NCBI GenBank assembly: GCA_947444195.1
Contig: CANEZL010000003.1
Span: 1-64,000, forward strand
Length of the DNA: 64,000 bases
Direction: 5' to 3'
Source: Methylobacteriaceae bacterium
GTDB lineage: Bacteria > Pseudomonadota > Alphaproteobacteria > Rhizobiales > Beijerinckiaceae
In this document: piece after piece, positions 44,324 through 56,439 of the stretch
Position numbering within the stretch: the first letter of the stretch is position 1
Layout of the letters: the number at the start of each line of letters is the position of its first letter
Program-made: the position numbers and the translations under genes
The notes under the pieces: model-generated
What the model saw: the letters and a program-made list of their open reading frames with translations, nothing else
What the model was told of the DNA's origin: nothing
The model's database searches: none

Positions 44324-44627
44324 GGCGTTGTCGATCCTTGACGACGCCGTGAGCTTCGCAAGACGTGGTTAACGGTGGTCTAACTTCGCCCGCGATGCGC
44401 GAGCCCCTCGGGGACAGGGCACTCGTCCCTTCCCACCCGGATCGGGCCCGCCCGATCTGGGCAAGCTGAGGTGCGGATCTCGGGCAAGCCCGAGATCCGG
44501 GGGGAGGAGGGGCGACCGAGCCCCATGAGGCCTGCGTGAACCGCCATTGCCTCGGCGGGCGCTTCCGGAATACGGCATCCCGCCAGACGGCCGGCCCGAA
44601 GGCCGGGCCCGATCCGGGGACAGAGCG
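44324..44627. other. 304-bp intergenic region with a perfect hairpin
   Basis: CGGATCTCGGG (44474-44484) and CCCGAGATCCG (44489-44499) form a perfect 11-bp stem with a CAAG loop, of the GATCTCGGGCAAGCCCGAGATC type often scattered as repeats in alphaproteobacteria. A second GC-rich dyad lies near 44590-44610. No gene was seen other than overlapping shadow frames. Confidence 0.6.
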
Positions 44628-44780
44628 ATGACCATCACCATCACGAACCTTCAGCCCGTGATCGCCCTCGTCGCCGGGCTGCTGATCCTCGTCATGCCGC
44701 GCCTGCTGAACTACATCGTGGCGGCCTACCTGATCCTGGTCGGGCTCATCGGCCTCGGGCTGTTCCGCGGCCTCGCCTGA
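44628..44780 (+). CDS. DUF3096-type small membrane protein
   Basis: A 50-residue protein, MTITITNLQPVIALVAGLLI onwards, with two hydrophobic segments (PVIALVAGLLILVMP and LNYIVAAYLILVGLIGLGLF). It matches the small DUF3096 family seen in many proteobacteria, whose members have this length and the PRLLNYIVA turn. A GGGGA ribosome binding site is 8 bp upstream. It is an inner-membrane protein of unknown function. Confidence 0.7.
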   Translation: MTITITNLQPVIALVAGLLILVMPRLLNYIVAAYLILVGLIGLGLFRGLA

Positions 44781-44930
44781 GCCCGCCGCCCGGATAGATT
44801 CGTCGGGACAAGCGCGGCCGGCTTGGATAGGCTTCCGAGCGTTCGTCTTGCGTTGCACCGCGAGATGGTCCAACCCGCCTCAACGACGCCGAAAACGGCT
44901 GCGGACCCTGCAATAACGGACGGAAACGAC

Positions 44931-47633
<2,703 letters not shown>

Positions 47634-47650
47634 GCAACGCGACCATGAGC

Positions 47651-47672
47651 GGTCCCGGCCCCGGCCGGGACC
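47651..47672 (+). terminator. Terminator-like hairpin after ppdK
   Basis: GGTCCCGGCC (47651-47660) and GGCCGGGACC (47663-47672) form a perfect 10-bp stem with only CC between the arms, so the real loop must open one or two pairs. It lies 17 bp beyond the ppdK stop. No U-run. Confidence 0.6.
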
Positions 47673-47870
47673 GGCGGAACGGGCGGGCACGCGGTCTCCG
47701 GGGACCCGTTCCCGCTGCCGTTTGGGAGGTGTTCACGGGCTGTTGACCGAAACGGGCAACACCTGTGGAAAAATTCCGGTCGGCGGCGTGAACCTCCGCC
47801 GTACGGGCACGTTGGATGCTACGGCCCCACCGCGCGTGTGGGCCTTCGGCCATGCGCGGGAATCCCGGCC

Positions 47871-48113
47871 ATGAACGATCCCATCCCCACTTCCATCCTG
47901 ATCGCCGAGACGCCGATCGCCGCGCCGCGATTGTTCGAGCGCGTCGGCCTGTGGACCCTGGCCACCCTCGGCGGCCTCGCCACGGGCGCGTTGATGATCT
48001 TCGCGGTGGCGACGCAGAGCAGCGCCGACGCCGAGCGCATCGCGGGCGGTGCCCGCTACGCCGAGACCCTGGTCGGGGCGCTGGCGGCAGCGCACGGCCG
48101 CCGGGCGCCCTGA
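47871..48113 (+). CDS. Small single-pass membrane protein, function unknown
   Basis: An 80-residue ORF from an ATG at 47871. A short N-terminus is followed by one membrane helix (VGLWTLATLGGLATGALMIFAVATQ) and a C-terminal helical part (SADAERIAGGARYAETLVGALAAA). No family is known to me. It is divergent from or unrelated to its neighbours and separated by more than 120 bp on both sides. Hydrophobic profile and codon bias favour a real gene. Confidence 0.5.
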   Translation: MNDPIPTSILIAETPIAAPRLFERVGLWTLATLGGLATGALMIFAVATQSSADAERIAGGARYAETLVGALAAAHGRRAP

Positions 48114-48240
48114 GGATCGCGCCTCGGATCACCGGACGCGGGTGACGGCGGCCGGACGCATGCCGTCCGCTCCGTCTTCCCGATGCCGCGCGGCCCGAGA
48201 GTTCCCGCGCCCTCGTCTGGAAGGATGAGACGCGCCGCGT

Positions 48241-49755
48241 TCAGCGGCGCCCCGGTACGGCGCGCGTCGCCGAGCCGGTGAAGCGCCGCGCGGCGAGGGT
48301 GTCGCCGGGGCTGTCCGTGCCGAAGCGGGTCTCGACCCGCTCGGGGGCGGCGCCGACCAGCCCGCTCGGCGCGGCCTCGGCCCGGGGCTTGGCCGTGGCG
48401 ACCCGGACCGGCGCGGAGCGGGAGGCCGGGGTGGCGGCGTCCTCGGCGGCCACCGCCTCGAACAGGGCGCGCAGCTGGGTCTTCGGATCGGCGTTCGGGG
48501 CGACCAGCGCGGCGCGGGGGGGCGGCGCGACGGGGCGGTCGAGCCGCTCCACCAGGGCCGCCGGCATCACCAGCGAGACCGCGCCCACCGCGGCGAGCTG
48601 GACGGGCCGCGGCGGCGGCAGCGGCATCGTGATCGCGGCCGCGGCGACCGCGGCGAACTCCGCGGGCCGGCGCGGGGGCAGCGGAGCGGCCACCGCCTGC
48701 TGGAGCGCGGCCTCCGCGGCGGTCTCGGCGGGCTTCGGCGCCGCCGACGGCGTCTCCGCGGTGAGCAGGCTGCGGGCGTCGGCGGCCTCCTTGCCGTCGC
48801 GCCGCAGCAGCGATCCGCGCAGGGCCTGGTCGGCGTTGGGGGAGGCGTAGGCGAGCGCGTTGCCGCTGCCGATCTGCACGTCCGGATCGGCGCTGGCCAC
48901 CGCGATGGCCGGCTTCTGGCGGCGGCGCGCCGTGCTCGCTTGGGCCGGCTCCGGCGCGGGCGCGCTGGCGCCGCCGCCGAACAGGCTGGCGAAGAACTTG
49001 CCGACGCTCGGCCCGTCATCCTCCTCCGCGGCCGCCAACTGCGTGGTGATGCCGGCCACCGTGCCGCCGCGGGCGAGCACCTCGGCGCGCGCCTCCTCGT
49101 AGCGGGCGAGGGGCTGTCCGTCGGCGGGCAGGTGCACGGTCTTGCCGCTCGGGAACAGGCGGACGAGCTGGTCGTGGCTCATGCGCGGCCAGGAGCGCAC
49201 GGATCCCACGTCGAGATGGACGAAGGGCGAGCCGGCCCGCGGATACCAGCCGACGCCGCCGCGCTGCATCTGCATGCCGACCGCGCGGATCTGGTCGATC
49301 GAGGCGTCGGGGAGGTAGAAGTCCATCGCCTTGCCGAGCGTGTGCTGGCTGAACTCGGCGACCCCGCGGGAGCGCCGCCGCAGCATCGCGTTCGTGCCGG
49401 AGGAGCGGTAGGCCGAGACCACGTGGATCGGCTGGGCGGAGCCCACCTGCCGATAGGCCTCCCACACCGTGTCGAACAGGCGCGGATCCATCTTGGTGGG
49501 CTCGTCCACCCGCCAGTCGCGCAGCAGCCAGTTGAGCTGGTCGAGGGCCGCGCGGTCGTAGCGCCCGTCCCGCCGGAAGGTGACGGTGGCGCTCTCCTTG
49601 GTATGGGTGTGGTAGATCGTCAGCGTGCGGGTGTCGCCGTTGGCGACCGCATCCTGGGTCCCCTCGGTGCCGCCGATCAGGGCGAGCACCATGCCGGAGA
49701 GGGCGAGCGCGAGGCGGCGGGCGGGCCGGATGCGGGGGAGCCTTCGCACGATCAT
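48241..49755 (-). CDS. DUF882/MepK (YcbK)-like peptidoglycan endopeptidase with long Pro/Ala-rich C-terminus
   Basis: A 504-residue exported protein from an ATG at 49755, with a basic N-terminus and a signal helix (LALALSGMVLALIGGTEG). Residues about 40-215 form the M15A-like DUF882 domain, with zinc ligands in SQHTLGKAMDFYLP (HxxxxxxD) and FVHLDVG (HxD). E. coli MepK (about 180 residues) cleaves 3-3 (mDAP-mDAP) crosslinks. The extra 280 residues here are Ala/Pro-rich with repeated PLPPxRP(V/A)xxAAV units, probably an unstructured cell-wall or periplasmic spacer. The gene is followed upstream by an L,D-transpeptidase, as in E. coli ycbB-ycbK. Confidence 0.85.
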   Translation of the reverse strand: MIVRRLPRIRPARRLALALSGMVLALIGGTEGTQDAVANGDTRTLTIYHTHTKESATVTFRRDGRYDRAALDQLNWLLRDWRVDEPTKMDPRLFDTVWEAYRQVGSAQPIHVVSAYRSSGTNAMLRRRSRGVAEFSQHTLGKAMDFYLPDASIDQIRAVGMQMQRGGVGWYPRAGSPFVHLDVGSVRSWPRMSHDQLVRLFPSGKTVHLPADGQPLARYEEARAEVLARGGTVAGITTQLAAAEEDDGPSVGKFFASLFGGGASAPAPEPAQASTARRRQKPAIAVASADPDVQIGSGNALAYASPNADQALRGSLLRRDGKEAADARSLLTAETPSAAPKPAETAAEAALQQAVAAPLPPRRPAEFAAVAAAAITMPLPPPRPVQLAAVGAVSLVMPAALVERLDRPVAPPPRAALVAPNADPKTQLRALFEAVAAEDAATPASRSAPVRVATAKPRAEAAPSGLVGAAPERVETRFGTDSPGDTLAARRFTGSATRAVPGRR

Positions 49756-49933
49756 CCTTGCCCTTGGCCGGGGCCCGCAGGGTCGCGGGCGGCATGGTGA
49801 ACGCAAGGTTGCCGAAAACCGTGAACGACCGGTTATCGGGTCCTCCGCTGGACACCGCTCGATTCCCGACGGCTAAGGTGCGACCGTGGCGAAATCGTGC
49901 CCGCAAGTGCGGCCACGCACCGCCGGGAGCGTC

Positions 49934-51889
49934 CTACCACCAGCCGCGGGTGACCGGGGCCGGACGCTCGCCCCACGGATCGGGATTGGCGTAGACGATC
50001 CCGGCCTCGGCCCGGGTGGGACGCTGTTCCGTCCGCACCGCCTGCCGCGGCTTCGGTCGGGGCGCGGGCGCCGCCGCCTCGCGGGCGGGCTCGCGCTTGG
50101 GCGCCTTGGCCACGGCGGCGGGGGTGCCGCCGGGCAGGCCGAGGGCGGCCCGCATGGGCCCGTCGTAGCCGTAGAGGTCCGGCAGGGTGCGGTACTGGCC
50201 GAGATCGTCCATGTAGGCGGTGAAGTAGGCGAGGTGCACCGGCAGCTTCTGGTCGAGGCGAATCGTGCGCTCGCCCTTGCCGATGAGCTTCTTCAGGCGC
50301 TCGCTCGTCCAGGCCTCGGGCAGCACGGTGCCGGCGAAGCGGAAGGGGTCGTCCACGCGCACGCAGCCGTGGCTGAAGGCCCGCGTGGAGGCCGAGAACA
50401 GGGAGCGGTTCGGGGTGTCGTGCAGGTAGACCGCGTGCGCGTTGGGGAACATGAACTTGATGAAGCCGAGGGCATTCTTCTCCCCCGGCGGCTGGCGCAG
50501 GGAGACCTGGCCGTTGCGGCGCACCACCTCGTAGCCGCCCCAGGTCTTGCCGCCATAGGCGGCGATCTTCGGCAGCATGGTCTTGAGGATCGAGGGCGGC
50601 ACGTACCAGGACGGGTTGACGACCGCGTATTCCATCAGGCCGGAGAAGGTAGGCGTGGGCGATTCCGGCTTGCCGACGATGACGCGGGCCTCGTCGCGCA
50701 GGCTGCCGCCGCGGAAGACCCGGAGCCGGTATTCCGGCACGTTCACCAGCACGTAGTCGGCGCCGAGATCCCCGGGCAGCCAGCGCCAGCGCTCCATGTT
50801 GACGATGAGGGCGCCCTCCTCCCCCGAGGCGGCGCGGGGACGCGCCTCGCCCTGGGCGAGCGCCAGCAGGGTCTGGGCGTTGAGCACGCCGGTGGCGGCG
50901 AGGCCCCGCTGACGCTGGAAGCCGCTCACCGCCGCCGCCACGCCGGCATCGTAGGCGTCGGGCTCGCCCGGCCCGGCATCGAGGGTGCCGGGGGTGCGCT
51001 TCTCCAGATCGAAATGGCTGCGCAGCAGGGGCACCCGCGGATCGCGCATGCCCAGGCGCAGGGTCGGCCCGTTGGGGAGCTTCAGGACGGCCTTCGCCGG
51101 GCCCGGGGCCGGACCGCGCAGGCTCGCCAGCCGGGCCTTGAGGGCCCGGTAGCCGGCGGAGCCGGGATTGTAGCCCTGCAGGAGGTCCCCCGCCGAGGCG
51201 CCGGCGCTGGCGATGCGCGGCAGAACCGTGTCGGCGCTCGGCAGATCGAGGCTCGGGGTGATCTGGCGGGAGATCGCCGCGAGGTTGATCCTGCCGCCGC
51301 GGGCGTCGCGGGCATAGAGCGCCACCGCCGCCGAGAGCTTGAGGTCGGCCTCGGCGAGGGCCGCATTGTCGTCCGCGCCGGCGGGCAGAGCCGGCACCGG
51401 GTAGGCGCGCGCGTCGAGCCCGTCCTCGGCCGCCGCACCGAGCCGGGCGGCGGCGGCCTTGGCCGCGGGCGTGTAGGCGCCGTCCGCGATCCAGACGGGC
51501 TTGAACGCGCCGAGCGCGTAGAAGGCCCGGATGGCCTCGCGCTCCCGGGTGGAGAGGCGGGCGAGGAGCGGCGCGCTGTCGGCGAGGCGCCGGAAGACCG
51601 CTGCCGCCTGCGGGTCGCTCGGCTCCACCGGCGCGGCGGCGACGGCCGGGGACGGCTCGGCCGCCGGCTCGGGCGCCGTCTTCACGCCCACCGCCTCGTC
51701 CGGGGTGGTCGGCTGGGTGCCCGCCCTGGCGGCCTCCGCCGCGGCCGGCTGGTCCGGGGCGGGCGCCTCGGCGTTGACCGCCGCCTGCCGCAGGGGCACG
51801 CGCCCGGAGGCCTCGTCGAGGGCCCGCGCCCCCGCCGATCCGGCGACGAGCGCGGCCAGGGCCACCAGGGCTGTGCGCGGAACGCTCAT
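49934..51889 (-). CDS. L,D-transpeptidase, YcbB/LdtD type
   Basis: A 651-residue exported enzyme with signal peptide MSVPRTALVALAALVAGSAG. It has an N-terminal alpha-helical/Pro-rich part, a peptidoglycan-binding-like helical domain with FQRQRGLAATGVLNAQTLLA (about residues 320-340), and a YkuD catalytic domain. The active site matches the family consensus: HDTPNRSLF, then SHGCVRVDDP with nucleophile Cys509 and His507. It makes 3-3 crosslinks between mDAP residues. The DUF882 gene 178 bp downstream, which would cut such bonds, makes a matched synthesis/cleavage pair. The start is the ATG at 51889 with GGGAG upstream. Confidence 0.9.
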   Translation of the reverse strand: MSVPRTALVALAALVAGSAGARALDEASGRVPLRQAAVNAEAPAPDQPAAAEAARAGTQPTTPDEAVGVKTAPEPAAEPSPAVAAAPVEPSDPQAAAVFRRLADSAPLLARLSTREREAIRAFYALGAFKPVWIADGAYTPAAKAAAARLGAAAEDGLDARAYPVPALPAGADDNAALAEADLKLSAAVALYARDARGGRINLAAISRQITPSLDLPSADTVLPRIASAGASAGDLLQGYNPGSAGYRALKARLASLRGPAPGPAKAVLKLPNGPTLRLGMRDPRVPLLRSHFDLEKRTPGTLDAGPGEPDAYDAGVAAAVSGFQRQRGLAATGVLNAQTLLALAQGEARPRAASGEEGALIVNMERWRWLPGDLGADYVLVNVPEYRLRVFRGGSLRDEARVIVGKPESPTPTFSGLMEYAVVNPSWYVPPSILKTMLPKIAAYGGKTWGGYEVVRRNGQVSLRQPPGEKNALGFIKFMFPNAHAVYLHDTPNRSLFSASTRAFSHGCVRVDDPFRFAGTVLPEAWTSERLKKLIGKGERTIRLDQKLPVHLAYFTAYMDDLGQYRTLPDLYGYDGPMRAALGLPGGTPAAVAKAPKREPAREAAAPAPRPKPRQAVRTEQRPTRAEAGIVYANPDPWGERPAPVTRGWW

Positions 51890-52034
51890 CGTCAAACACT
51901 CCCGAGGATGCGACCGGACCGGCCGCTCCGGCCTACAACCATAAACGAATCAAGCGGCGCCGTATGCACGCGCACCTGGCAACCGGGCACTGGCAACCGG
52001 GCACAGCGATGCCGCGCCCGGCGACCGCGCGCCG

Positions 52035-53528
52035 TCAGGCCGCCGCGTCCTCGGCCTTGCCCTCGTCGAGGCCGAGATCCTTCAACTTGCGGTAGAGGGT
52101 CGATCGGCCGATTCCGAGGCGGCGAGAGACCTCGGACATCCGGCCGCGATAGAATTGCAGGGCGAAGCGGATGATCTCGGTCTCGAGGGCTTCCATCGTC
52201 TTCATCTCGCCGGTCTCCTCGCCGACGAGGGACATGGCATGGGGATCGCGCACCTCGACGCGGACGATCTCGCGCACGGGCTCCGGCAGGGCGGCCGAGG
52301 CCGGGATGGGCTGGCCCGGCGCGCTCGGCACGCGCACGTCGAACCCCTCCACGTGGGCGGCGATCTGCGGGAACTCCGCCACCGTCAGCTCGTCCCCGTC
52401 CGCCAGCACCACGGCGCGGAACACGGCGTTCTCCAGCTGCCGCACGTTGCCGGGCCAGCCGTAGCGGGCGAGCATCGACATCGCCTCGGCGGTGACGCCG
52501 CGCACCCGCTTGCCCTCCTCCGCCGAGAACCGGGCGCAGAAGGAGCGCACGAGATCGGGGATGTCCTCCCGGCGGGCTCGCAGGGGCGGCAGGGTCATCG
52601 GGAACACGTTGAGGCGGTAGTAGAGATCCTCGCGGAACTTGCCCTGCTTCACGAGGTCGAGGAGCGAGCGGTTCGTCGCCGAGATCAGGCGGATGTCGAC
52701 GCGCACGCTGCGCTTGGCCCCGACCGGATCGACCTCGCCTTCCTGGAGCGCGCGCAGGAGCTTCACCTGCGCGTCGAGGGGCAGTTCGCCGATCTCGTCG
52801 AGGAAGAGCGTGCCCCCCGAGGCCTCGACGAACTTGCCGGCATGCTTCTCGGTGGCGCCGGTGAAGGCACCCTTCTCGTGCCCGAACAGGGTCGATTCCA
52901 CGAGGTTCTCCGGGATCGCCCCGCAGTTCACGGTGACGAAGGGCTTGCCCCGGCGCTCGCCCGAACCCTGAATCGCCCGGGCCAGCACCTCCTTGCCGAC
53001 GCCCGACTCGCCCTCGATGAGGACGGGGATGCTCGATTTCGCCGCCCGCTCGGCGAGGCGCATGACCCGGTCCATGTCCGGGCTGCGGGAGGTGAGGTCC
53101 TTGAAGCTCAGCGCGCCCGAGGCGCGGCGGCGCATCCGGCGGACCTCCTCTTCCAGCTGGTCGACGCGCAGCGCGTTCTTGATGGAGACCTGGAGACGCT
53201 CGGCGCCCGCGGGCTTCACCACGAAATCCACCGCGCCGGCCCGCATGGCGTTGACCACGGCGTCGATGGAGCCGTTGGCGGTCTGCACGATGACCGGGGT
53301 ATCGATGCCGCCCTTGCGCATCTCGGCCATCACGGCGAGCCCGTCGAGGCCGCCGGGCATCACGAGATCGAGCAGCACCACGTCGACGCTCTCGCCCGCG
53401 CGCAGGACGGCGAGGCCCTCCGCCCCGTTCTCCGCCGTGCGGGCCTCGAAGCCGAACCGGCGCACGCTCGCCTCGGCGAGGCGGCGCTGGACCGGATCGT
53501 CGTCGACGATCAGCACGGTTGTCGTCAT
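52035..53528 (-). CDS. NtrC-family sigma-54-dependent response regulator
   Basis: A 497-residue regulator with an N-terminal receiver (Asp54 in VVLLDLVMPGG), a central AAA+ domain with Walker A GESGVGKE and the sigma-54 loop EKGAFTGA, then R-finger segments, and a C-terminal Fis-type HTH (EVSRRLGIGRSTLYRKLKDLGL). The GAFTGA motif is intact, so it should remodel RpoN-holoenzyme. No kinase is adjacent. An insertion of about 70 residues lies between the AAA+ and HTH parts. Similar regulators in Rhizobiales control cell-envelope or nitrogen functions; the target here is unknown. Confidence 0.93.
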   Translation of the reverse strand: MTTTVLIVDDDPVQRRLAEASVRRFGFEARTAENGAEGLAVLRAGESVDVVLLDLVMPGGLDGLAVMAEMRKGGIDTPVIVQTANGSIDAVVNAMRAGAVDFVVKPAGAERLQVSIKNALRVDQLEEEVRRMRRRASGALSFKDLTSRSPDMDRVMRLAERAAKSSIPVLIEGESGVGKEVLARAIQGSGERRGKPFVTVNCGAIPENLVESTLFGHEKGAFTGATEKHAGKFVEASGGTLFLDEIGELPLDAQVKLLRALQEGEVDPVGAKRSVRVDIRLISATNRSLLDLVKQGKFREDLYYRLNVFPMTLPPLRARREDIPDLVRSFCARFSAEEGKRVRGVTAEAMSMLARYGWPGNVRQLENAVFRAVVLADGDELTVAEFPQIAAHVEGFDVRVPSAPGQPIPASAALPEPVREIVRVEVRDPHAMSLVGEETGEMKTMEALETEIIRFALQFYRGRMSEVSRRLGIGRSTLYRKLKDLGLDEGKAEDAAA

Positions 53529-53800
53529 GCGGCCTCATCCCTCGCGGCGTGCGAACCGGTTCCCGGTGCGCGGGGGGGCGCGGCCGGGCTCTTCGCGTTC
53601 ACGTCGGTGTTTCGTTTCGAGCCGCAGCCTCGCTCAGATGCGTAAAGCTGCGCTTAACGACGATGGCGGGAACTCGCGGGCAAGAAGCCGGCGCGGGGTG
53701 ACGTGACGTCGGTTGAACCCCGGGGCTCCGGGCTCGATATCAGGGGGAGACAGGGCGCCATCTCCGGGCGGAGTGGGCCCCGCGAGGGATCCGATCACCG

Positions 53801-55672
53801 ATGCCGAACCGTCTTGTCGTCGAAGCGCAGCCCTGCCGCCAGCTGGAGGGGCATCCGGTGGCGCGGGCCGCCGTACAGGCGGTCGATCTCGGCGCCCTGC
53901 CCGAATGGGACCTCGACGACCTGTATCCCAGCCTCGACGCGCCGGAATTCGCCGCCGACCTCGCCCGCGCCGAGGAGACCTGCAAGGCGTTCGCGCAGCG
54001 TTATGCCGGGCAGATCGCCGCCCTCGCCCAGGGCCCCGACGCCGCCGCGCGCCTCGCCGAGGCGATCGAGACCTACGAGGGCATCGAGGATCTCCTCGGC
54101 AAGCTGATGTCCTATGCCGGCCTCGTCTATTCCGGGGACACCACCGACGAGGTGCGGGCCAAGTTCTACGGGGACACCCGCGAGCGCCTCACCGACGTCT
54201 CGGGGGACCTGCTGTTCTTCGGGCTCGAACTCAACCGGGTGGACGACGCGGTGATGGATGCCGCGATCGCGCAGGCGGCGCTCGACCGCTACGCCCCCTG
54301 GATCCGCGACCTGCGCCGCGAGAAGCCCTACCAGCTCGAGGATCGCGTCGAGAAGCTGTTCCTCGACAAGTCGGTGACGGCCAACGCCGCCTGGGACCGG
54401 CTCTTCAACGAGACCATCGCGGCCCTGCGCTTCCCCGTCCAGGGGGAGATGCTGCCGCTGGAGCCGACCCTGAACAAGCTCCAGGACCCCGACGGCGCGG
54501 TGCGCCGCGAGGCGGCGGGCGCGGTGAGCGAGGTGCTGCGGGCGAACCTGCGCGTCTTCACGCTCATCACCAACACGCTCGCCAAGGACAAGGAGATCTC
54601 CGACCGCTGGCGCGGCTTCAAGGACGTGGCCGATGCCCGCCACCTCGCCAACCGCGTCGAGCCGGAGGTGGTGGCGGCCCTGGTCGATGCGGTGCAGGCG
54701 GCCTATCCGCGCCTGTCGCACCGCTACTACCGGCTGAAGGCCAAGTGGTTCGGCGTCGAGGCCCTGCCCTACTGGGACCGCAACGCCCCGCTGCCGCGGG
54801 TGGAGCAGCGCACGATCCCCTGGGCCGAGGCGCGCGACACCGTGCTCTCGGCCTACGACGCCTTCTCGCCGGACATGGCGGACATCGCCCGGCGCTTCTT
54901 CGACCGGCGCTGGATCGACGCGCCGACGCGGCCGGGCAAGGCGCCGGGCGCCTTCGCGCACCCGACCGTGCCCTCGGTGCACCCGTACGTGCTGGTGAAC
55001 TACCAGGGCAAGCCGCGGGACGTGATGACGCTCGCGCACGAACTCGGCCACGGGGTGCATCAGGTGCTGGCCGGCCCGAACGGCGCCCTGATGGCGCCGA
55101 CGCCGCTGACGCTGGCCGAGACCGCGAGCGTGTTCGGCGAGATGCTGACCTTCCGCAAGCTTCTGGCTGCCACCACCGACCGCACCCAGCGCCGGGCGAT
55201 GCTCGCGGCAAAGGTCGAGGACATGATCAACACGGTGGTGCGCCAGATCGCGTTCTACGCCTTCGAGCGCAAGGTCCACCTCGCCCGCGCCAAGGGCGAG
55301 CTCACCACCGAGCAGATCAACGCCCTCTGGCTCTCGGTGCAGGCCGAATCGCTGGGCCCGGCCATCGCCCTCGATTCGGGATACGAGCCCTTCTGGGCCT
55401 ACATCCCGCACTTCATCCACTCGCCGTTCTACGTCTACGCCTACGCCTTCGGCGACTGTCTCGTGAACTCCCTCTACGGGGTCTACACGCAGGCGGAGTC
55501 GGGCTTCGTGGAGCGCTACTTCGCCCTGCTCTCGGCGGGCGGCGCCAAGCCCTATGCCGAGCTCCTCGAACCCTTCGGGCTCGACGCCAGCGATCCGGGC
55601 TTCTGGCAGATCGGCCTCGGCATGATCGAGGGCATGATCGCCGAACTGGAGGCGATGGAGGAGACGGCCTGA
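53801..55672 (+). CDS. pepF: Oligoendopeptidase F (M3 family)
   Basis: A 623-residue cytosolic zinc metallopeptidase. The catalytic HEXXH is TLAHELGHGVHQ (His413, Glu414, His417), with the third ligand region in ETASVFGEML. The N-terminal lobe (WDLDDLYPSLDAPEF) is typical of PepF. Length is normal. It degrades peptides of roughly 7-17 residues. The ATG at 53801 gives the expected N-terminus. It is followed within 63 bp by the antitoxin gene, the gap being filled by a perfect palindrome. Confidence 0.95.
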   Translation: MPNRLVVEAQPCRQLEGHPVARAAVQAVDLGALPEWDLDDLYPSLDAPEFAADLARAEETCKAFAQRYAGQIAALAQGPDAAARLAEAIETYEGIEDLLGKLMSYAGLVYSGDTTDEVRAKFYGDTRERLTDVSGDLLFFGLELNRVDDAVMDAAIAQAALDRYAPWIRDLRREKPYQLEDRVEKLFLDKSVTANAAWDRLFNETIAALRFPVQGEMLPLEPTLNKLQDPDGAVRREAAGAVSEVLRANLRVFTLITNTLAKDKEISDRWRGFKDVADARHLANRVEPEVVAALVDAVQAAYPRLSHRYYRLKAKWFGVEALPYWDRNAPLPRVEQRTIPWAEARDTVLSAYDAFSPDMADIARRFFDRRWIDAPTRPGKAPGAFAHPTVPSVHPYVLVNYQGKPRDVMTLAHELGHGVHQVLAGPNGALMAPTPLTLAETASVFGEMLTFRKLLAATTDRTQRRAMLAAKVEDMINTVVRQIAFYAFERKVHLARAKGELTTEQINALWLSVQAESLGPAIALDSGYEPFWAYIPHFIHSPFYVYAYAFGDCLVNSLYGVYTQAESGFVERYFALLSAGGAKPYAELLEPFGLDASDPGFWQIGLGMIEGMIAELEAMEETA

Positions 55673-55690
55673 CGCGGTCCTTCAGCCGCG

Positions 55691-55729
55691 CTCCCGGAGC
55701 GTTATACGAAACGTATAACGCTCCGGGAG
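55691..55729. promoter_or_regulatory. Perfect 18-bp inverted repeat, likely antitoxin operator
   Basis: CTCCCGGAGCGTTATACG (55691-55708) and CGTATAACGCTCCGGGAG (55712-55729) are exact reverse complements separated by AAA. It ends 6 bp before the antitoxin ATG. The AT-rich inner part (GTTATACG/CGTATAAC) can supply a -10 element, so binding of the antitoxin would repress its own promoter. It may also terminate pepF. Confidence 0.75.
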
Positions 55730-55735
55730 TCCGCC

Positions 55736-55960
55736 ATGAGGCTCGAGGTCGAGCGCGTCGGCAACTCGACCGGGTTGATCCTGCCGAAGGAACTTCTGGG
55801 CAAGCTCAACCTTGCCCAGGGCGATTGGCTCTACGTGACGGAGAACGCGGACGGCTCCGTCCGCCTCTTCCCGTATGACCCGACCTTCGAGAAGGGGATG
55901 AACATCGCCGAGAAGGTGATGAAGACCTATCGCAATGCCCTCGCGGAACTCGCGAAATGA
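55736..55960 (+). CDS. AbrB/MazE-type antitoxin
   Basis: A 74-residue swapped-hairpin AbrB-family protein. Its N-terminal DNA-binding half (VERVGNSTGLILPKELLGKLNL) has the GNSxGxxLPKxxL core; the C-terminal tail (GMNIAEKVMKTYRNALAEL) is the toxin-binding part. The stop codon overlaps the toxin start (ATGA, 4 bp), the standard toxin-antitoxin order. It is directly preceded by a perfect palindrome. It should neutralise the neighbouring Doc-like toxin, which is now frameshifted. Confidence 0.85.
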   Translation: MRLEVERVGNSTGLILPKELLGKLNLAQGDWLYVTENADGSVRLFPYDPTFEKGMNIAEKVMKTYRNALAELAK

Positions 55961-56357
55961 GCGTGGACCGGGAGATCGTCTGGCTGACGAGCGAGCTCGT
56001 CCAGGCCATCCACGCGCATCAGCTCAAGCTATTCGGCGGTCCGCCGGGCATACGGGACGAGGGGGCGCTCGAATCGGCTCCCGGCCGGTCGATCGCGTCG
56101 CCTATGCCGGCGATTCCACGGAGGTCGATCTGCCCGAGCTTGCGGCGGCCTACGCTTTCGGTATCGCCAGGAATCATCCGTTCATCGAAGGCAACAAGCG
56201 CGCTGCGCTCCTGGCCCTCGTCACCTTTCTCGGCCTCAGCGACATCGATTTCCTCGCCGACGAGGCCGAAGCCGTGATGATGATCCGTGGCCTCGCCGCC
56301 GGCGAGATCGACGAAGCCGGCCTCACCCGCTGGATCCGCGACAACGCACCCGCCTGA
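55957..56357 (+). pseudogene. Doc/Fic-family toxin, frameshifted
   Basis: The first frame gives a normal Doc start (MSVDREIVWLTSELVQAIHA, then GGPPGIRDEGALESA). After about 56085 that frame turns to non-homologous sequence. The family continues in the next frame: RPVDRVAYAGD, then AAYAFGIARNHPFIEGNKRA, with the Fic motif HPFxEGNKRAA intact, to the stop at 56355-56357. By comparison with Doc, about four bases seem lost near 56080-56095. The full toxin is therefore probably not made unless the shift is a sequencing error or is read through. Doc proteins phosphorylate EF-Tu. Confidence 0.85.
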
Positions 56358-56439
56358 GACCGCGGCGCGGGGACCCATCCCCTGGTGCGGCGCGAAGCGG
56401 GGCTTATCTCCCCTGGAAGACAGGTGAGTGACCCCGCCG

